The translations under genes and the position numbers were made by a program. A DNA stretch of 64,000 bases from Johnsonella sp. (lineage in GTDB: Bacteria > Bacillota > Clostridia > Lachnospirales > Lachnospiraceae): positions 25,018 through 89,017 of the forward strand of contig JAUMWW010000006.1 in the NCBI GenBank assembly GCA_030529445.1, in the 5' to 3' direction. Positions 10,026 to 19,567 of this stretch are shown here, one piece after another. Position 1 is the stretch's first letter. Each line of letters begins with the position of its first letter. The notes under the pieces were generated by a model. It worked only from the letters and a program-made list of their open reading frames with translations, ran no database searches and was not told the origin of the DNA.

Positions 10026-10859
10026 ATGAATTTTTTCAATCAACTGGAAAGAAAATTCGGCAGATTTGCCATAAAAAATCTGATGATGTATCTGGTTATT
10101 CTTAATATTGCGGGCTTTGTGCTCAATATTATTGCACCGGATATGTATTATGAATATCTTTGCCTGGATATCGGGAGGATCCTGCAGGGAGAGGTCTGGC
10201 GGCTCCTGACCTGGATGCTTTATACGGACAATACGATGCCGCTGGTGGCATTGATTTTTATCTATATTGAATATATGATAGGAAGAAGCTTAAGCCTGCA
10301 ATGGGGAGCGTTCAAGTTTAACGTATTTATTTTTACCGGTCTGCTCTTTCATATTCTTGCGGCATTCATGGTATATATTATTTCGAAGGATATGCCGGAG
10401 ATTCAGTATTATGACATACTGATCACTCCCTCCAATCTCTATACCTCCATATTTCTCGCCTTTGCGATCTCCTTTCCGGATATGCAGTTCTACCTGTATT
10501 TCGTGATTCCGATCAAGGCAAAGATTTTGGGAGGAATATATGCGATCGTGGAGCTCTATTATTTTCTGGTCGGCAATACAGCGAATAGGATCACGATCAT
10601 ACTTTGCTTTTTAAATGTGATTATCTTCTTTTTCCTGACGCGAAAGCTCAAGCGCATGCTGCCCTCGGAGGTAAAAAGGATGAAGGAGTTTAAATTTTCA
10701 TCCAAGATCACCCCGCTGAGCAGAACGATTCATAAATGTGCGGTCTGCGGAAGAACGGAAAAAGACGATGAGGATCTGGAGTTTCGATATTGTTCAAAGT
10801 GCAAGGGGAATTATGAGTATTGCAGTGAGCATATTTTTACCCATAAACATGTGGAGTAG
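10026..10859 (+). CDS. Rhomboid-like polytopic membrane protein with C-terminal zinc ribbon, probably not a protease
   Basis: The 277-residue protein has five or six membrane segments in its first 205 residues and the rhomboid-style loop [14 protein letters not shown] between the first two. The GxSG catalytic serine motif and the catalytic histidine of rhomboid proteases are not visible; that region reads [11 protein letters not shown] cytosolic tail carries CAVCG, YCSKC and CSEH with a final THKH, which looks like a zinc-binding ribbon. I infer a pseudo-rhomboid fold used for binding rather than cleavage. The gene has its own consensus promoter and no obvious partner. An ordinary unknown membrane protein is the alternative. 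Confidence 0.6.
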   Translation: MNFFNQLERKFGRFAIKNLMMYLVILNIAGFVLNIIAPDMYYEYLCLDIGRILQGEVWRLLTWMLYTDNTMPLVALIFIYIEYMIGRSLSLQWGAFKFNVFIFTGLLFHILAAFMVYIISKDMPEIQYYDILITPSNLYTSIFLAFAISFPDMQFYLYFVIPIKAKILGGIYAIVELYYFLVGNTANRITIILCFLNVIIFFFLTRKLKRMLPSEVKRMKEFKFSSKITPLSRTIHKCAVCGRTEKDDEDLEFRYCSKCKGNYEYCSEHIFTHKHVE

Positions 10860-10876
10860 GAAAAAACAGGATAATC

Positions 10877-10891
10877 AATGCCTTCGGCATT
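10877..10891 (+). other. Small hairpin between the rhomboid-like gene and tal
   Basis: AATGCC-TTC-GGCATT forms a perfect six-pair hairpin, followed by AAAATCATATTGCT. It lacks a strong T-run, so it is at best a weak terminator. Confidence 0.4.
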
Positions 10892-10933
10892 AAAATCATA
10901 TTGCTATTATTATTTTACGGAAGGGGAAATATA

Positions 10934-11587
10934 ATGAAATTTTTTATTGATACGGCAAACGTGGAGGATATTCGAAGAGCCAATGATATGGGGGTGATTT
11001 GCGGAGTAACGACAAATCCTTCTTTGATCGCCAAAGAGGGAAGAGATTTTAACGAAGTAATCAAGGAGATTACTTCCATCGTAGACGGACCGATCAGCGG
11101 AGAGGTAAAGGCGACGACGACGGATGCAAAAGGAATGATCGAGGAGGGAAGAGAAATCGCAAAGATTCACCCGAATATGATTGTTAAGATTCCGATGACG
11201 GAAGAGGGGCTGAAGGCGACAAAGGTGCTTAGCAGCGAGAGAATCAGATGCAATGTGACGCTGATTTTCACCGCCGCACAGGCATTGCTTGCGGCAAGAG
11301 CCGGAGCGGCTTATGTTTCTCCCTTTATGGGAAGGCTGGACGATATTTCCACACCGGGTATCGACCTGATTGAGAGCATTGTGGAAATCTTCGAGGTGCA
11401 CGGGATTGAAAGCGAGATCATCGCGGCAAGCGTGAGAAATCCGATTCATGTTATCGATTGTGCGAGGGCAGGTGCGGATATCGCTACGGTTCCGGCTTCC
11501 GTACTCGTACAGATGATCAATCATCCGCTGACGACACAGGGCATAGAAAAATTCAAAAAGGACTATGAGGCTGTATTCGGAAAATAA
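10934..11587 (+). CDS. tal: Transaldolase (short TalC/MipB type)
   Basis: This 217-residue enzyme moves a dihydroxyacetone unit between sugar phosphates in the pentose phosphate pathway. The start follows GGAAGGGGAAAT, and the open frame upstream lacks a ribosome site. The Schiff-base lysine lies in MIVKIPMT, and the sequence begins with the family motif [12 protein letters not shown]. The active-site segment reads SPFMGRLDD. The Phe there, where fructose-6-phosphate aldolases have Tyr, favours transaldolase over aldolase. Pyruvate kinase starts 18 bases after the stop, so the two are probably cotranscribed. Confidence 0.93.
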   Translation: MKFFIDTANVEDIRRANDMGVICGVTTNPSLIAKEGRDFNEVIKEITSIVDGPISGEVKATTTDAKGMIEEGREIAKIHPNMIVKIPMTEEGLKATKVLSSERIRCNVTLIFTAAQALLAARAGAAYVSPFMGRLDDISTPGIDLIESIVEIFEVHGIESEIIAASVRNPIHVIDCARAGADIATVPASVLVQMINHPLTTQGIEKFKKDYEAVFGK

Positions 11588-11605
11588 GGGGAAAGTTGAT
11601 AGAAA

Positions 11606-13042
11606 ATGAAAAAAACCAAGATAATATGCACAATGGGACCAAATACAAACGATAAGGAATTGATGCGTTCCCTTGCGCTGAACGGAATGAATATCGCGAG
11701 ATTTAATTTCTCTCACGGAGATCATCAGGAGCATCTTTCAAGATATGAGCTGCTCAAGGAAATCCGGGAGGAGACCGGTATAGAGATCGCCGCTCTCCTG
11801 GATACCAAGGGACCGGAAATCAGAACGGGGATTTTAAAAGACGGAAAGAAAGTCATTTTAATGGCGGGATCCGGCTATACGCTGACCACGAAGCAGATCA
11901 TAGGAGACGAGACCAGGGGAAGCATTAATTATGCGGGTCTGGTTGAGGATATTGCTCCGGGGCACCGCATACTGATCGACGACGGCATTATAGAGCTTGC
12001 GGTGGAAGAAGTTTCGGGAGAGGAGATTTTTTGCAAGGTCATTACCGGGGGAGAGCTCGGCGAGAAAAAAGGCGTAAATGTGCCCGGCGTTGCGGTAAAA
12101 CTCCCTCCGCTGACGGATAAGGATAAGGAAGATATCGGATTTGCGATCGAGCAGGGCTTTGATTTTATTGCCGCAAGCTTTGTAAGAAATGCGCATTGCA
12201 TACAGCAGATCAGGAAGATGCTTGAAGAGAAGAATTCCGATATCATGATTATCGCAAAGATAGAAAACGGAGAAGGAATCAAAAACATCGATGAGATCAT
12301 AGAGGCAGCGGACGGAATCATGATCGCAAGAGGAGATATGGGCGTTGAAATTCCGGCGGAGGAAGTGCCCTTCATCCAGAAAACCATCATCAAAAAATGC
12401 AATATTGCATGTAAGCCCGTGATTACGGCGACACAGATGCTCGATTCGATGATCAGAAATCCGAGACCGACGAGGGCGGAGACGACGGACGTCGCCAACG
12501 CCATTTATGACGGAACCGATGCCATCATGCTCTCCGGAGAAACGGCGATGGGAAAATATCCTCTCGAGGCATTGCAGATGATGCACAGGATTGCCTTGGA
12601 GAGCGAGAAGCATTTGGACCATAAGGCATACAGAACAAGGAGGATTTCCGCGCTGAACGGAAAGAATATCTCCAACCAGGTGGGTTATGCGGCGGTTTCG
12701 ACGGCGGATGCTCTGGGAGCCGCGGCGATTTTGGCTCCCTCCATTTCGGGATTTACGACGAGAATGCTTTCGAAATGGAGACCGGTAATTACGGTATACG
12801 GGATGTCGCCGAGCCTGTCCTCGGTCAGAAAGATGCAGCTTTACTGGGGCGTGGTTCCGATTGTGGCAAAGCGTGCGGAGTCTACGGATGACCTGATTTC
12901 GGCTTCCATGGAAATCGTCAAATCCAAGGGATATGTAAAGCATGGAGATTTGGTCGTGATTACGGCGGGAATCATCTCCAAACGTCAGGAGAGAAGACCG
13001 GCTTCCCATACCAATATCATGCAGATTGAATCGATTGTCTAG
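11606..13042 (+). CDS. pyk: Pyruvate kinase
   Basis: The enzyme converts phosphoenolpyruvate and ADP to pyruvate and ATP in the last step of glycolysis. The protein has 478 residues, with KIICTMGPNTN at the start, the substrate region ARFNFSHGDH and DTKGPEIRTG, and the signature IIAKIENGEGI. The allosteric C-domain is complete. The extra PEP-utilizer domain that some Bacillus enzymes carry is absent. It lies in a tal-pyk-lysA run with gaps of 18 and 15 bases. Confidence 0.97.
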   Translation: MKKTKIICTMGPNTNDKELMRSLALNGMNIARFNFSHGDHQEHLSRYELLKEIREETGIEIAALLDTKGPEIRTGILKDGKKVILMAGSGYTLTTKQIIGDETRGSINYAGLVEDIAPGHRILIDDGIIELAVEEVSGEEIFCKVITGGELGEKKGVNVPGVAVKLPPLTDKDKEDIGFAIEQGFDFIAASFVRNAHCIQQIRKMLEEKNSDIMIIAKIENGEGIKNIDEIIEAADGIMIARGDMGVEIPAEEVPFIQKTIIKKCNIACKPVITATQMLDSMIRNPRPTRAETTDVANAIYDGTDAIMLSGETAMGKYPLEALQMMHRIALESEKHLDHKAYRTRRISALNGKNISNQVGYAAVSTADALGAAAILAPSISGFTTRMLSKWRPVITVYGMSPSLSSVRKMQLYWGVVPIVAKRAESTDDLISASMEIVKSKGYVKHGDLVVITAGIISKRQERRPASHTNIMQIESIV

Positions 13043-13057
13043 GAGAGATCCTTCTTA

Positions 13058-14350
13058 ATGGAAAGGTTGCAGCTTATGACGAAAAAAATGCCCTTTATCA
13101 GCCTGGAAGAAGCACAGGAGATTGCAAAAACCTATCCTACGCCGTGGTATATCTATGATGAGCAGGGAATCATCGAAAATGCGCATAAGCTAAGAGAGGC
13201 ATTTTCATGGAATAAGGGATTTAAGGAGTATTTTGCGGTAAAGGCGACTCCGAATCCCTTTATCCTCAAGATTCTGAAAGAATGCGGCTGCGGAGTGGAT
13301 TGTGCTTCGGCTGCCGAGCTGAGGATGGCGGAGGCATGCGGATTTGAAGCAGGAGAAATCATGTTTTCCTCAAATAATACACCGAGCGAGGAATTCGGAT
13401 TGGCAAAGAGCCTGGGAGGCATTATCAATTTGGATGATATTACGCATATTGATACGGTGGAGCTTGCCTGCGACGAATTTCCCGAGATCATGAGCTGCAG
13501 ATATAATCCGGGGGGAATATTTACCCTAAGCAACGGCATTATGGATCATCCGGGAGAGGCAAAATACGGGATGACCCCGCAGCAGATCAGAGAAGCCTTT
13601 TTGATCATGCAAAAAAAAGGTGTAAAGCAATTCGGAATGCATGCTTTTTTGGCAAGCAATACTCTGGGAAACGATTATTATCCGAAATTGGCGGAAATAC
13701 TCTTTCGGGAGGCGCTTGCGATCAGGGAGGAGACGGGAATCTCGCTGAGCTTCATCAATCTTTCCGGAGGAATCGGAATTCCCTACAGACCGGATGAGGA
13801 AGCCAATGATATCCTGATAATCGGAGAAGAAGTAAGAAAGGCGTATGAGAGAATTCTGGTCGAAAACGGAATGGAAGAGGTGAGCATTTATACCGAGCTG
13901 GGAAGATTCATGCTCGGACCCTACGGAGCTTTGGTCACCAAAGCCGTTCATGAAAAGCATATCTTCAAGGAATATATCGGTGTAGACGCCTCGGCGGTTA
14001 ATCTCATGCGTCCGGCGATGTACGGCGCTTACCATCATATTACGGTGCTCGGAAAAGAGGAAGAAAAAAAGGATCATCGATACGATGTGGTCGGCTCTCT
14101 CTGTGAAAACAATGATAAGTTTGCGATAGACAGGGAGCTTCCCCGCATAGAAAGAGGAGATTATCTCTTTATTCATGACGCGGGCGCCCACGGCTATGCG
14201 ATGGGATATAATTATAACGGAAAGCTAAAATCCGCGGAGCTTCTGCTCAGGAAGGACAGGAGCGTGGAAATGATACGGCGCGCGGAGAGAGAAAGCGATT
14301 ATTTTGCGACATTTGATTTCTGCGATATTATGAAGAAAGATCAGAAATAA
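13058..14350 (+). CDS. lysA: Diaminopimelate decarboxylase-like PLP enzyme
   Basis: This fold-III PLP decarboxylase (430 residues) makes lysine from meso-diaminopimelate. The PLP lysine lies in EYFAVKATPNP, and the C-terminal motif GSLCENNDKFAIDREL contains the CENND signature of the family. AGGAGAG about ten bases upstream supports the ATG at 13058; in-frame ATGs 18 and 30 bases later are alternatives. Close spacing to pyk and a strong terminator downstream place it as the last gene of the tal-pyk operon. Specificity within group IV decarboxylases is inferred from the motifs only. Confidence 0.85.
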   Translation: MERLQLMTKKMPFISLEEAQEIAKTYPTPWYIYDEQGIIENAHKLREAFSWNKGFKEYFAVKATPNPFILKILKECGCGVDCASAAELRMAEACGFEAGEIMFSSNNTPSEEFGLAKSLGGIINLDDITHIDTVELACDEFPEIMSCRYNPGGIFTLSNGIMDHPGEAKYGMTPQQIREAFLIMQKKGVKQFGMHAFLASNTLGNDYYPKLAEILFREALAIREETGISLSFINLSGGIGIPYRPDEEANDILIIGEEVRKAYERILVENGMEEVSIYTELGRFMLGPYGALVTKAVHEKHIFKEYIGVDASAVNLMRPAMYGAYHHITVLGKEEEKKDHRYDVVGSLCENNDKFAIDRELPRIERGDYLFIHDAGAHGYAMGYNYNGKLKSAELLLRKDRSVEMIRRAERESDYFATFDFCDIMKKDQK

Positions 14351-14360
14351 TACAAATAAT

Positions 14361-14392
14361 AAAAGCCCCTGAGGATGAGATAAGGGGCTTTT
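14361..14392 (+). terminator. Terminator of the tal-pyk-lysA operon
   Basis: A perfect ten-pair stem (AAAAGCCCCT / AGGGGCTTTT) ends in a T-run. Confidence 0.85.
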
Positions 14393-14684
14393 AATCATTA
14401 GGAATTTATAAAAATGGGGTTACAGAGAATTACTTCATTTATTATGCTGAGTTCAGTATAGCATAAGAGCAGATAAAACAAATGAATACTTTTTAAATAT
14501 ATTCTGAAGTAAATATTAAATAAGTTTCTGAAGTTTTTGCTGGAAGAAGCTTCCTTTTTATGCTAAAATTAAGTACGGACTTAAAAAGAAATCTCTATAA
14601 AAATACGGAAGTTTTCGTATAAATCTTGATTTTCGGGCTTTCTGCCAAGCGATATTTTCCGGAAAAGAAAAAGAAATTTTGATA

Positions 14685-14713
14685 TTGACAAGAAAACAGA
14701 ATAATATTATAGT
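14685..14713 (+). promoter_or_regulatory. recA promoter
   Basis: TTGACA (14685-14690), 17 bases, TATAGT (14708-14713). The LexA box begins 12 bases after the -10. Upstream, 14393-14684 is AT-rich and I see no gene in it. Confidence 0.8.
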
Positions 14714-14725
14714 ATAGCTTAATAA

Positions 14726-14737
14726 GAACATATGTTC
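14726..14737 (+). promoter_or_regulatory. LexA (DinR) SOS box of recA
   Basis: GAACATATGTTC is a perfect palindrome that fits the Gram-positive SOS consensus GAAC-N4-GTTC. It covers the expected transcription start, so LexA binding would block initiation. No second copy was noticed in the window. Confidence 0.85.
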
Positions 14738-14751
14738 ACATGGAGGACGAG

Positions 14752-15909
14752 ATGAATAACGATGATAAGAAACGTGCATTAAGCGATGCTCTTGCCCAGA
14801 TAGAAAAAGCATACGGCAAGGGCTCTATTATGAAGCTCGGTGATTCTGCCGCGGCGATGAATATTGAAACCGTACCGACGGGCTCCCTGAGTCTGGATAT
14901 TGCTCTCGGGCTGGGAGGAATTCCCAAGGGAAGAGTGATCGAGATTTTCGGACCGGAATCTTCCGGTAAGACCACGGTTGCGCTTCATATGGTTGCGGAG
15001 GTGCAAAAAAGAGGAGGCATCGCGGGGTTTATTGATGCGGAGCATGCGCTCGATCCGGTATATGCAAAGAATATCGGAGTGGATATCGATAATCTCTATA
15101 TCTCTCAGCCGGATAACGGAGAACAGGCATTGGAGATTACGGATACGATGGTAAGATCGGGAGCGGTCGATATCATCATCGTCGATTCCGTGGCTGCACT
15201 CGTTCCCAAATCCGAGATAGACGGAGATATGGGAGATTCTCATATGGGATTGCAGGCAAGGCTGATGAGCCAAGGCTTGAGAAAGCTTACCGGAATTATG
15301 AGCAAAGGAAACTGCACCGTGATTTTCATCAATCAGCTCAGAGATAAGATCGGCGTGATGTTCGGCAATCCGGAGACGACGACGGGAGGAAAGGCGCTGA
15401 AGTTTTATGCCTCCGTGAGACTGGATGTCAGAAAGGGAGACGCGATCAAGGTAAACGGAGAACAGATCGGCTCCCAGACCAAGGTAAAGGTAATCAAGAA
15501 CAAGATAGCCCCGCCTTTTAAATCGGCTTCCTTTGATATCATATTCGGAAAGGGAATCGTCAAGGAGGGGGATATTCTCGATCTTGCGGTTGCCGCGGAT
15601 ATTGTCGAGAAAAGCGGTTCATGGTATGCATACGGAGGAAATAAGATCGGTCAGGGAAGAGATAATGCAAAGCTCTATCTGCAGGAAAATCCGGCGGTAT
15701 GCGCGGAGATTGAGAAAAAAATAAGGGTTCTGCACGGGCTTCCGGTTCAGGAAGAGGTCTTGAGGGAGGAGGCGCAGGAGGAAGTCCTGAAGACCTCAGC
15801 CAAGAAGAGCTCTTCAAGAAGGAGCGCGAAAGCCGAGAGCAGAGAGGAAGAATTAATCAATACGGAGCCGGACAGGGATGAGAATCAGGGAAATATCGAC
15901 GATCAATAA
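14752..15909 (+). CDS. recA: RecA recombinase
   Basis: RecA forms ATP-dependent filaments on single-stranded DNA, performs strand exchange and triggers LexA self-cleavage. The protein has 385 residues with Walker [10 protein letters not shown] and the L2-region motif [19 protein letters not shown]. The ATG at 14752 is chosen because GGAGG sits five bases upstream; an in-frame ATG four codons earlier would put the ribosome site inside the coding region. The C-terminal tail is rich in Glu, Ser, Arg and Lys, as usual. Its promoter and LexA box show SOS control. recX overlaps its 3' end. Confidence 0.98.
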   Translation: MNNDDKKRALSDALAQIEKAYGKGSIMKLGDSAAAMNIETVPTGSLSLDIALGLGGIPKGRVIEIFGPESSGKTTVALHMVAEVQKRGGIAGFIDAEHALDPVYAKNIGVDIDNLYISQPDNGEQALEITDTMVRSGAVDIIIVDSVAALVPKSEIDGDMGDSHMGLQARLMSQGLRKLTGIMSKGNCTVIFINQLRDKIGVMFGNPETTTGGKALKFYASVRLDVRKGDAIKVNGEQIGSQTKVKVIKNKIAPPFKSASFDIIFGKGIVKEGDILDLAVAADIVEKSGSWYAYGGNKIGQGRDNAKLYLQENPAVCAEIEKKIRVLHGLPVQEEVLREEAQEEVLKTSAKKSSSRRSAKAESREEELINTEPDRDENQGNIDDQ

Positions 15910-16483
15910 AAAAAAGAGCAAAGTCCTCACGGAAGAGGGCTTTGCTTTTTCTCTATATCAAAGCGAGCTTCTTGCTTACGGAATTGCCGAGGATGCCGAA
16001 CTGGAGGAGGAAAGATATCTTGAATGCATCCGTCCCCTGCTTTTAAGACGTGCGAAGGAAAGACTGCTTTATCTTTTAAAGGAGAGGGAAAGGACGGAAT
16101 GGGAGCTCAGGAATAAGCTGAAAGAAGGAGTTTATCCGGAGGATATCGCCGAGGAGGCGATAGAGTGGGCAAAGGCGCATCGCTATGCGGATGACAGAAG
16201 ATATGTACAGTTTTATATCGAGATCAATAAGGAAAAGAGAAGCAGAATGGATATCCTGATAAGGCTGCTCAAAAAAGGGATCGATAAGGAGCTGGCGGAA
16301 GAGGAACTGGAAAAGGAAGCGATTCCGGAAGAAGATTTGATCCGGAAAGAATTAAGAAAAAAATCCTATACCGGGAAGGCAAAGAGCATGAAAGAAAAGC
16401 AGTCCTTATATCGTTATCTTTCGGGAAAGGGATTTTCTTTCGAAGCGATAAGAAATGTAATGGGAGAAGAGGAAGAATTTTAA
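15878..16483 (+). CDS. recX: RecX, regulator of RecA
   Basis: RecX binds the RecA filament and inhibits it. The protein is 201 residues, almost all helical, with the motif [13 protein letters not shown] in the middle and the RecX repeat style [20 protein letters not shown]. The ATG lies inside the end of recA, giving a 32-base overlap, so translation is probably coupled and expression follows the SOS response. The N-terminal 20 residues are basic and not conserved, so a slightly later start is possible. Confidence 0.88.
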   Translation: MRIREISTINKKKSKVLTEEGFAFSLYQSELLAYGIAEDAELEEERYLECIRPLLLRRAKERLLYLLKERERTEWELRNKLKEGVYPEDIAEEAIEWAKAHRYADDRRYVQFYIEINKEKRSRMDILIRLLKKGIDKELAEEELEKEAIPEEDLIRKELRKKSYTGKAKSMKEKQSLYRYLSGKGFSFEAIRNVMGEEEEF

Positions 16484-16507
16484 ATCGAAGTCTTTCTTGA
16501 GTTTTAG

Positions 16508-16536
16508 TTGCAATAATATAAATTTTCTGTTAAAAT
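16508..16536 (+). promoter_or_regulatory. rny promoter
   Basis: TTGCAA (16508-16513), 17 bases, TAAAAT (16531-16536). Transcription would start around 16543, just before the folded leader. Confidence 0.55.
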
Positions 16537-16557
16537 TCAAATGTTGTATAAATGCAG

Positions 16558-16617
16558 ACTGGGTGAGAATCGGTACGGAAGCCGTGATAAATAAATATCA
16601 AGGTTCTCCGTTGCAGT
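16558..16617 (+). ncRNA. Candidate structured leader RNA of rny (three-way junction)
   Basis: A closing helix pairs ACTG (16558-16561) with CAGT (16614-16617) and GAGAATC (16565-16571) with GGTTCTC (16602-16608). Inside lie two hairpins: ACGG-AAG-CCGT (16575-16585) and GATA / TATC (16586-16599). The element starts about 15 bases after the predicted transcription start and ends about 28 bases before the ribosome site. No T-run follows, so it is not a simple terminator. I cannot match it to a known riboswitch class. Confidence 0.5.
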
Positions 16618-16658
16618 ATGGTATATGTACAATGAAAACACAATAAGGAGGTGCTCCT

Positions 16659-18209
16659 GTGTCACAATATATATTTATTGCAGTAGCTGCGGTAGTGATT
16701 GTGGCGCCTCTGACTTGGATATCGGCGATTGCCTATAGAAAGAAATCATATGAAGATAAGATAGGAACCGCAGAAGCAAAATCCAGAGAAATTATAGAGG
16801 AAGCCTTAAAGACTGCTGAAACAAAGAAGCGTGAAGCGCTCCTTGAAGCGAAGGAAGAATCGCTTAAGACAAAGAATGAGCTCGAAAAAGAAGTAAAGGA
16901 AAGAAGAGCCGAACTGCAGAAATATGAAAAACGCGTACTGAGTAAAGAAGAGAACATTGACAAGAAGCAGGAAATTTTAGAAAAAAAAGAAAACGCAATA
17001 CTGGTAAAAGAAGAGAAACTGTCGGAAAGAAGCAAAGAAGTCGAGTCCCTCTACGAGCAGGGCATGGCGGAACTGGAAAAGATATCCGGTCTGACGAGCG
17101 ATCAGGCAAAGGAGATTCTGCTCCAATCGGTTGAAGAGGATATCAAGCATGATACCGCAAAGCTGATTAAGGATTTGGAAAATCAGGCAAAGGAAGAGGC
17201 GGAAAAAAAGGCGAAAGATTATATCGTTACCGCTATCCAAAGATGTGCTGCAGATCAGGTGATGGAGACCACCGTATCTGTCGTTCCCTTACCCAGTGAG
17301 GAGATGAAGGGAAGAATTATCGGCAGAGAAGGGCGCAATATCAGAACCTTGGAACAGCTTACCGGAGTCGAGCTGATCATCGACGATACTCCGGAGGCGG
17401 TGGTATTGTCGGGTTTTGATCCCGTCAGAAGAGAGATCGCCAGACGTTCCCTGGAAAAGCTCATTGTGGACGGAAGAATTCATCCGGCGAGAATCGAAGA
17501 GACGGTCGAGAAGGCGCAGAAGGAAGTCGATGTCATGATGAAGGAAGCCGGAGAGGCGGCGACGCTCGAAGCGGGCGTGCACGGAATTCATCCGGAACTG
17601 GTCAAGATGCTGGGAAGGATGCGCTTCAGAACGAGCTACGGTCAAAATGCATTGAAGCATTCCGTCGAAGTTGCGATACTGACCGGGCTGCTGGCTTCGG
17701 AAGTCGGCGGCATAGATGTCCGTCTGGCAAGAAGAGCCGGGCTTTTGCATGATATCGGAAAAGCCATCGATCACGAGGTCGAGGGATCCCATGTGCAGAT
17801 CGGCTCAGATCTGTGCAGGAAGTATAAGGAGTCTCATGTCGTGATCAATGCGGTCGAATCCCATCACGGGGATGTTGAGCCCGATAATCTTATTTCCTGT
17901 CTGGTACAGGCTGCGGATACGATATCGGCGGCAAGACCGGGTGCAAGAAGAGAGACGCTTGAAACCTATGTGAGCAGATTAAAGCAGCTTGAAGAAATCA
18001 CGACCTCTTTTGCGGGAGTGGATAAGTCCTTTGCGATTCAAGCGGGAAGAGAAGTCAGAATCATGGTTGTACCGGAGAAGGTCAGCGATGACGATATGGT
18101 TATTCTGGCAAGAGATATTGCAAAGCGCATAGAAGAAGAGATGCAGTATCCGGGACAGATCAAGATCAATCTGATCCGTGAGTCCAGAATTTCGGATCTG
18201 GCAAAGTAA
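16659..18209 (+). CDS. rny: Ribonuclease Y
   Basis: RNase Y is the membrane-bound endoribonuclease that initiates mRNA decay in many Firmicutes. The 516-residue protein has an N-terminal transmembrane helix (about 3-22), a charged coiled coil to about 190, a KH domain with [11 protein letters not shown], and an HD phosphohydrolase domain with LLHDIGKA. The start is GTG at 16659, supported by AAGGAGGTG six bases upstream. The leader before it folds well (see the separate entry). A terminator follows 33 bases after the stop. Confidence 0.97.
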   Translation: MSQYIFIAVAAVVIVAPLTWISAIAYRKKSYEDKIGTAEAKSREIIEEALKTAETKKREALLEAKEESLKTKNELEKEVKERRAELQKYEKRVLSKEENIDKKQEILEKKENAILVKEEKLSERSKEVESLYEQGMAELEKISGLTSDQAKEILLQSVEEDIKHDTAKLIKDLENQAKEEAEKKAKDYIVTAIQRCAADQVMETTVSVVPLPSEEMKGRIIGREGRNIRTLEQLTGVELIIDDTPEAVVLSGFDPVRREIARRSLEKLIVDGRIHPARIEETVEKAQKEVDVMMKEAGEAATLEAGVHGIHPELVKMLGRMRFRTSYGQNALKHSVEVAILTGLLASEVGGIDVRLARRAGLLHDIGKAIDHEVEGSHVQIGSDLCRKYKESHVVINAVESHHGDVEPDNLISCLVQAADTISAARPGARRETLETYVSRLKQLEEITTSFAGVDKSFAIQAGREVRIMVVPEKVSDDDMVILARDIAKRIEEEMQYPGQIKINLIRESRISDLAK

Positions 18210-18241
18210 TGATAATCTCCCTTCGGAGAAATGATAAAAAG

Positions 18242-18270
18242 GTCTTACATTGAATTGTAAGGCTTTTTTA
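18242..18270 (+). terminator. Terminator of rny
   Basis: An eight-pair stem GTCTTACA / TGTAAGGC with a six-base loop is followed by TTTTTT. A smaller hairpin (18216-18229) precedes it. Confidence 0.85.
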
Positions 18271-18351
18271 ATTGACTATTGATTGGAAATGTTTTAGATT
18301 ATAAACGAAAAAACCCGTATTTTCGTATAAAGAAAAGGAGTCGGACAATAG

Positions 18352-19338
18352 ATGAAATTGAATATGAGATTGAAATACAGGGCGCTCTGCGGAATATTCG
18401 CCCTGCTCGTTCTGATATCGGGAATGAGCATGAGTGCATTCGCATCAACGAAGAAAAAGAAAAAAATCAAATCGGTTACCTTTAAGATCAGCGGCAATAT
18501 CGAAGCGGATACGAAACCCGGACAGGAAAATCTTGAGATTTCGACAAATGACAGCAAGTATACGGTGGATTCTTACGAGATTCTCAATACCACATTCCGG
18601 TGGCAGCCGGAGGATGTGCCCCAGATTAAGATTTTGCTTGAAGCCGGCGAGGATTTTTATTTTGATATTTCTCAGGCATCTCAGGTCAATATCGCCGGAG
18701 GAAGCTTTGTCAGCGCGACCAGAAGCAACGGAGCGACCACGCTTGAGGTGACGGTAAAGCTGCCTCCGCTCAGGGAGCAGCTCTTTCCGATCGAGAAGGC
18801 GGAGTTTTTTGAAGACGGAACCTGTACCTGGGATAAGTCCGAGAATGTGGGCAGCTATGAGGTGAAGTTTTACAGGAACCGAAGCGCATTGGGACAGTCC
18901 TATTATACGATGCTGAATACGATTAATTTCCGCGATTTGATGACGAAGGAAGGAAATTATTATTTCAAGGTAAGACCCATCAGCATCAGCAATCCCGAAA
19001 TTGTCGGAGACTGGACGGAATCTTCGTCTATCTTTATTCCGAAGCAGACGGCTCAGGCGATTTTAAAAGAGAAGTCCGACAGAGAGAGTGCCGGCACATG
19101 GCAGCAGGACGAGATCGGTTACTGGTTTGTGCTTCCGGACGGAAGCTATCCCCGGACTCAGTGGAGAAAGATCCATAATTCATGGTATTATTTTTTGGAC
19201 AGCGGATATATGGCTACGGGATGGCAGTATATTAACGGATCCTGGTATTATCTGGATTTGGAAAACGGAAATCTTTGGGTCAATGCGACAACACCGGACG
19301 GATATCAGGTGAGCCTGACGGGAGAATTGATCGAATAG
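18352..19338 (+). CDS. Secreted protein with C-terminal cell-wall-binding repeats
   Basis: The 328-residue protein has a signal peptide (about residues 1-31, ending SAFA) followed by a Lys cluster. A beta-rich domain of unknown function spans about 35-235. The last 80 residues contain CW_binding_1 type repeats with the W-x-x-I-x-x-S-W-Y-Y-x-L pattern, for example WRKIHNSWYYFLDSGYMATGW. Such repeats attach proteins to wall teichoic or choline-bearing polymers. It is a single gene between two terminators. I recognise no catalytic motif, so an adhesin or wall-remodelling accessory role is only a guess. Confidence 0.8.
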   Translation: MKLNMRLKYRALCGIFALLVLISGMSMSAFASTKKKKKIKSVTFKISGNIEADTKPGQENLEISTNDSKYTVDSYEILNTTFRWQPEDVPQIKILLEAGEDFYFDISQASQVNIAGGSFVSATRSNGATTLEVTVKLPPLREQLFPIEKAEFFEDGTCTWDKSENVGSYEVKFYRNRSALGQSYYTMLNTINFRDLMTKEGNYYFKVRPISISNPEIVGDWTESSSIFIPKQTAQAILKEKSDRESAGTWQQDEIGYWFVLPDGSYPRTQWRKIHNSWYYFLDSGYMATGWQYINGSWYYLDLENGNLWVNATTPDGYQVSLTGELIE

Positions 19339-19375
19339 CCTTCGGCAAAAAGAGCGGACAGGAAAACTTTTACGG

Positions 19376-19400
19376 AAAAGAGCAGGTCTGCTCTTTTTTT
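19376..19400 (+). terminator. Terminator of the wall-binding protein gene
   Basis: AAAAGAGCAG pairs with CTGCTCTTTT and runs into a T-tract. A TATAAT at 19416-19421 just downstream may serve ilvD, but no convincing -35 accompanies it. Confidence 0.8.
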
Positions 19401-19567
19401 GTATCATTTTTTTTGTATAATATAGGTAATGAAAAAATATCAGATATAAAAAAAATCATATCTTCGGATTCATCATAGCCGCCAACTTGGTTGAAAAATA
19501 AGCGTTTATGCATTATGATGAATGGTAAAACTTATCGGAAAATCAGAAGAAAAAGAAGAGGAAACGG

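Noticed and set aside
19401..19567. CodY box or T-box before ilvD
   Set aside because: Partial GGAAAATC-type words are present but no full CodY consensus, and no T-box antiterminator sequence is seen.
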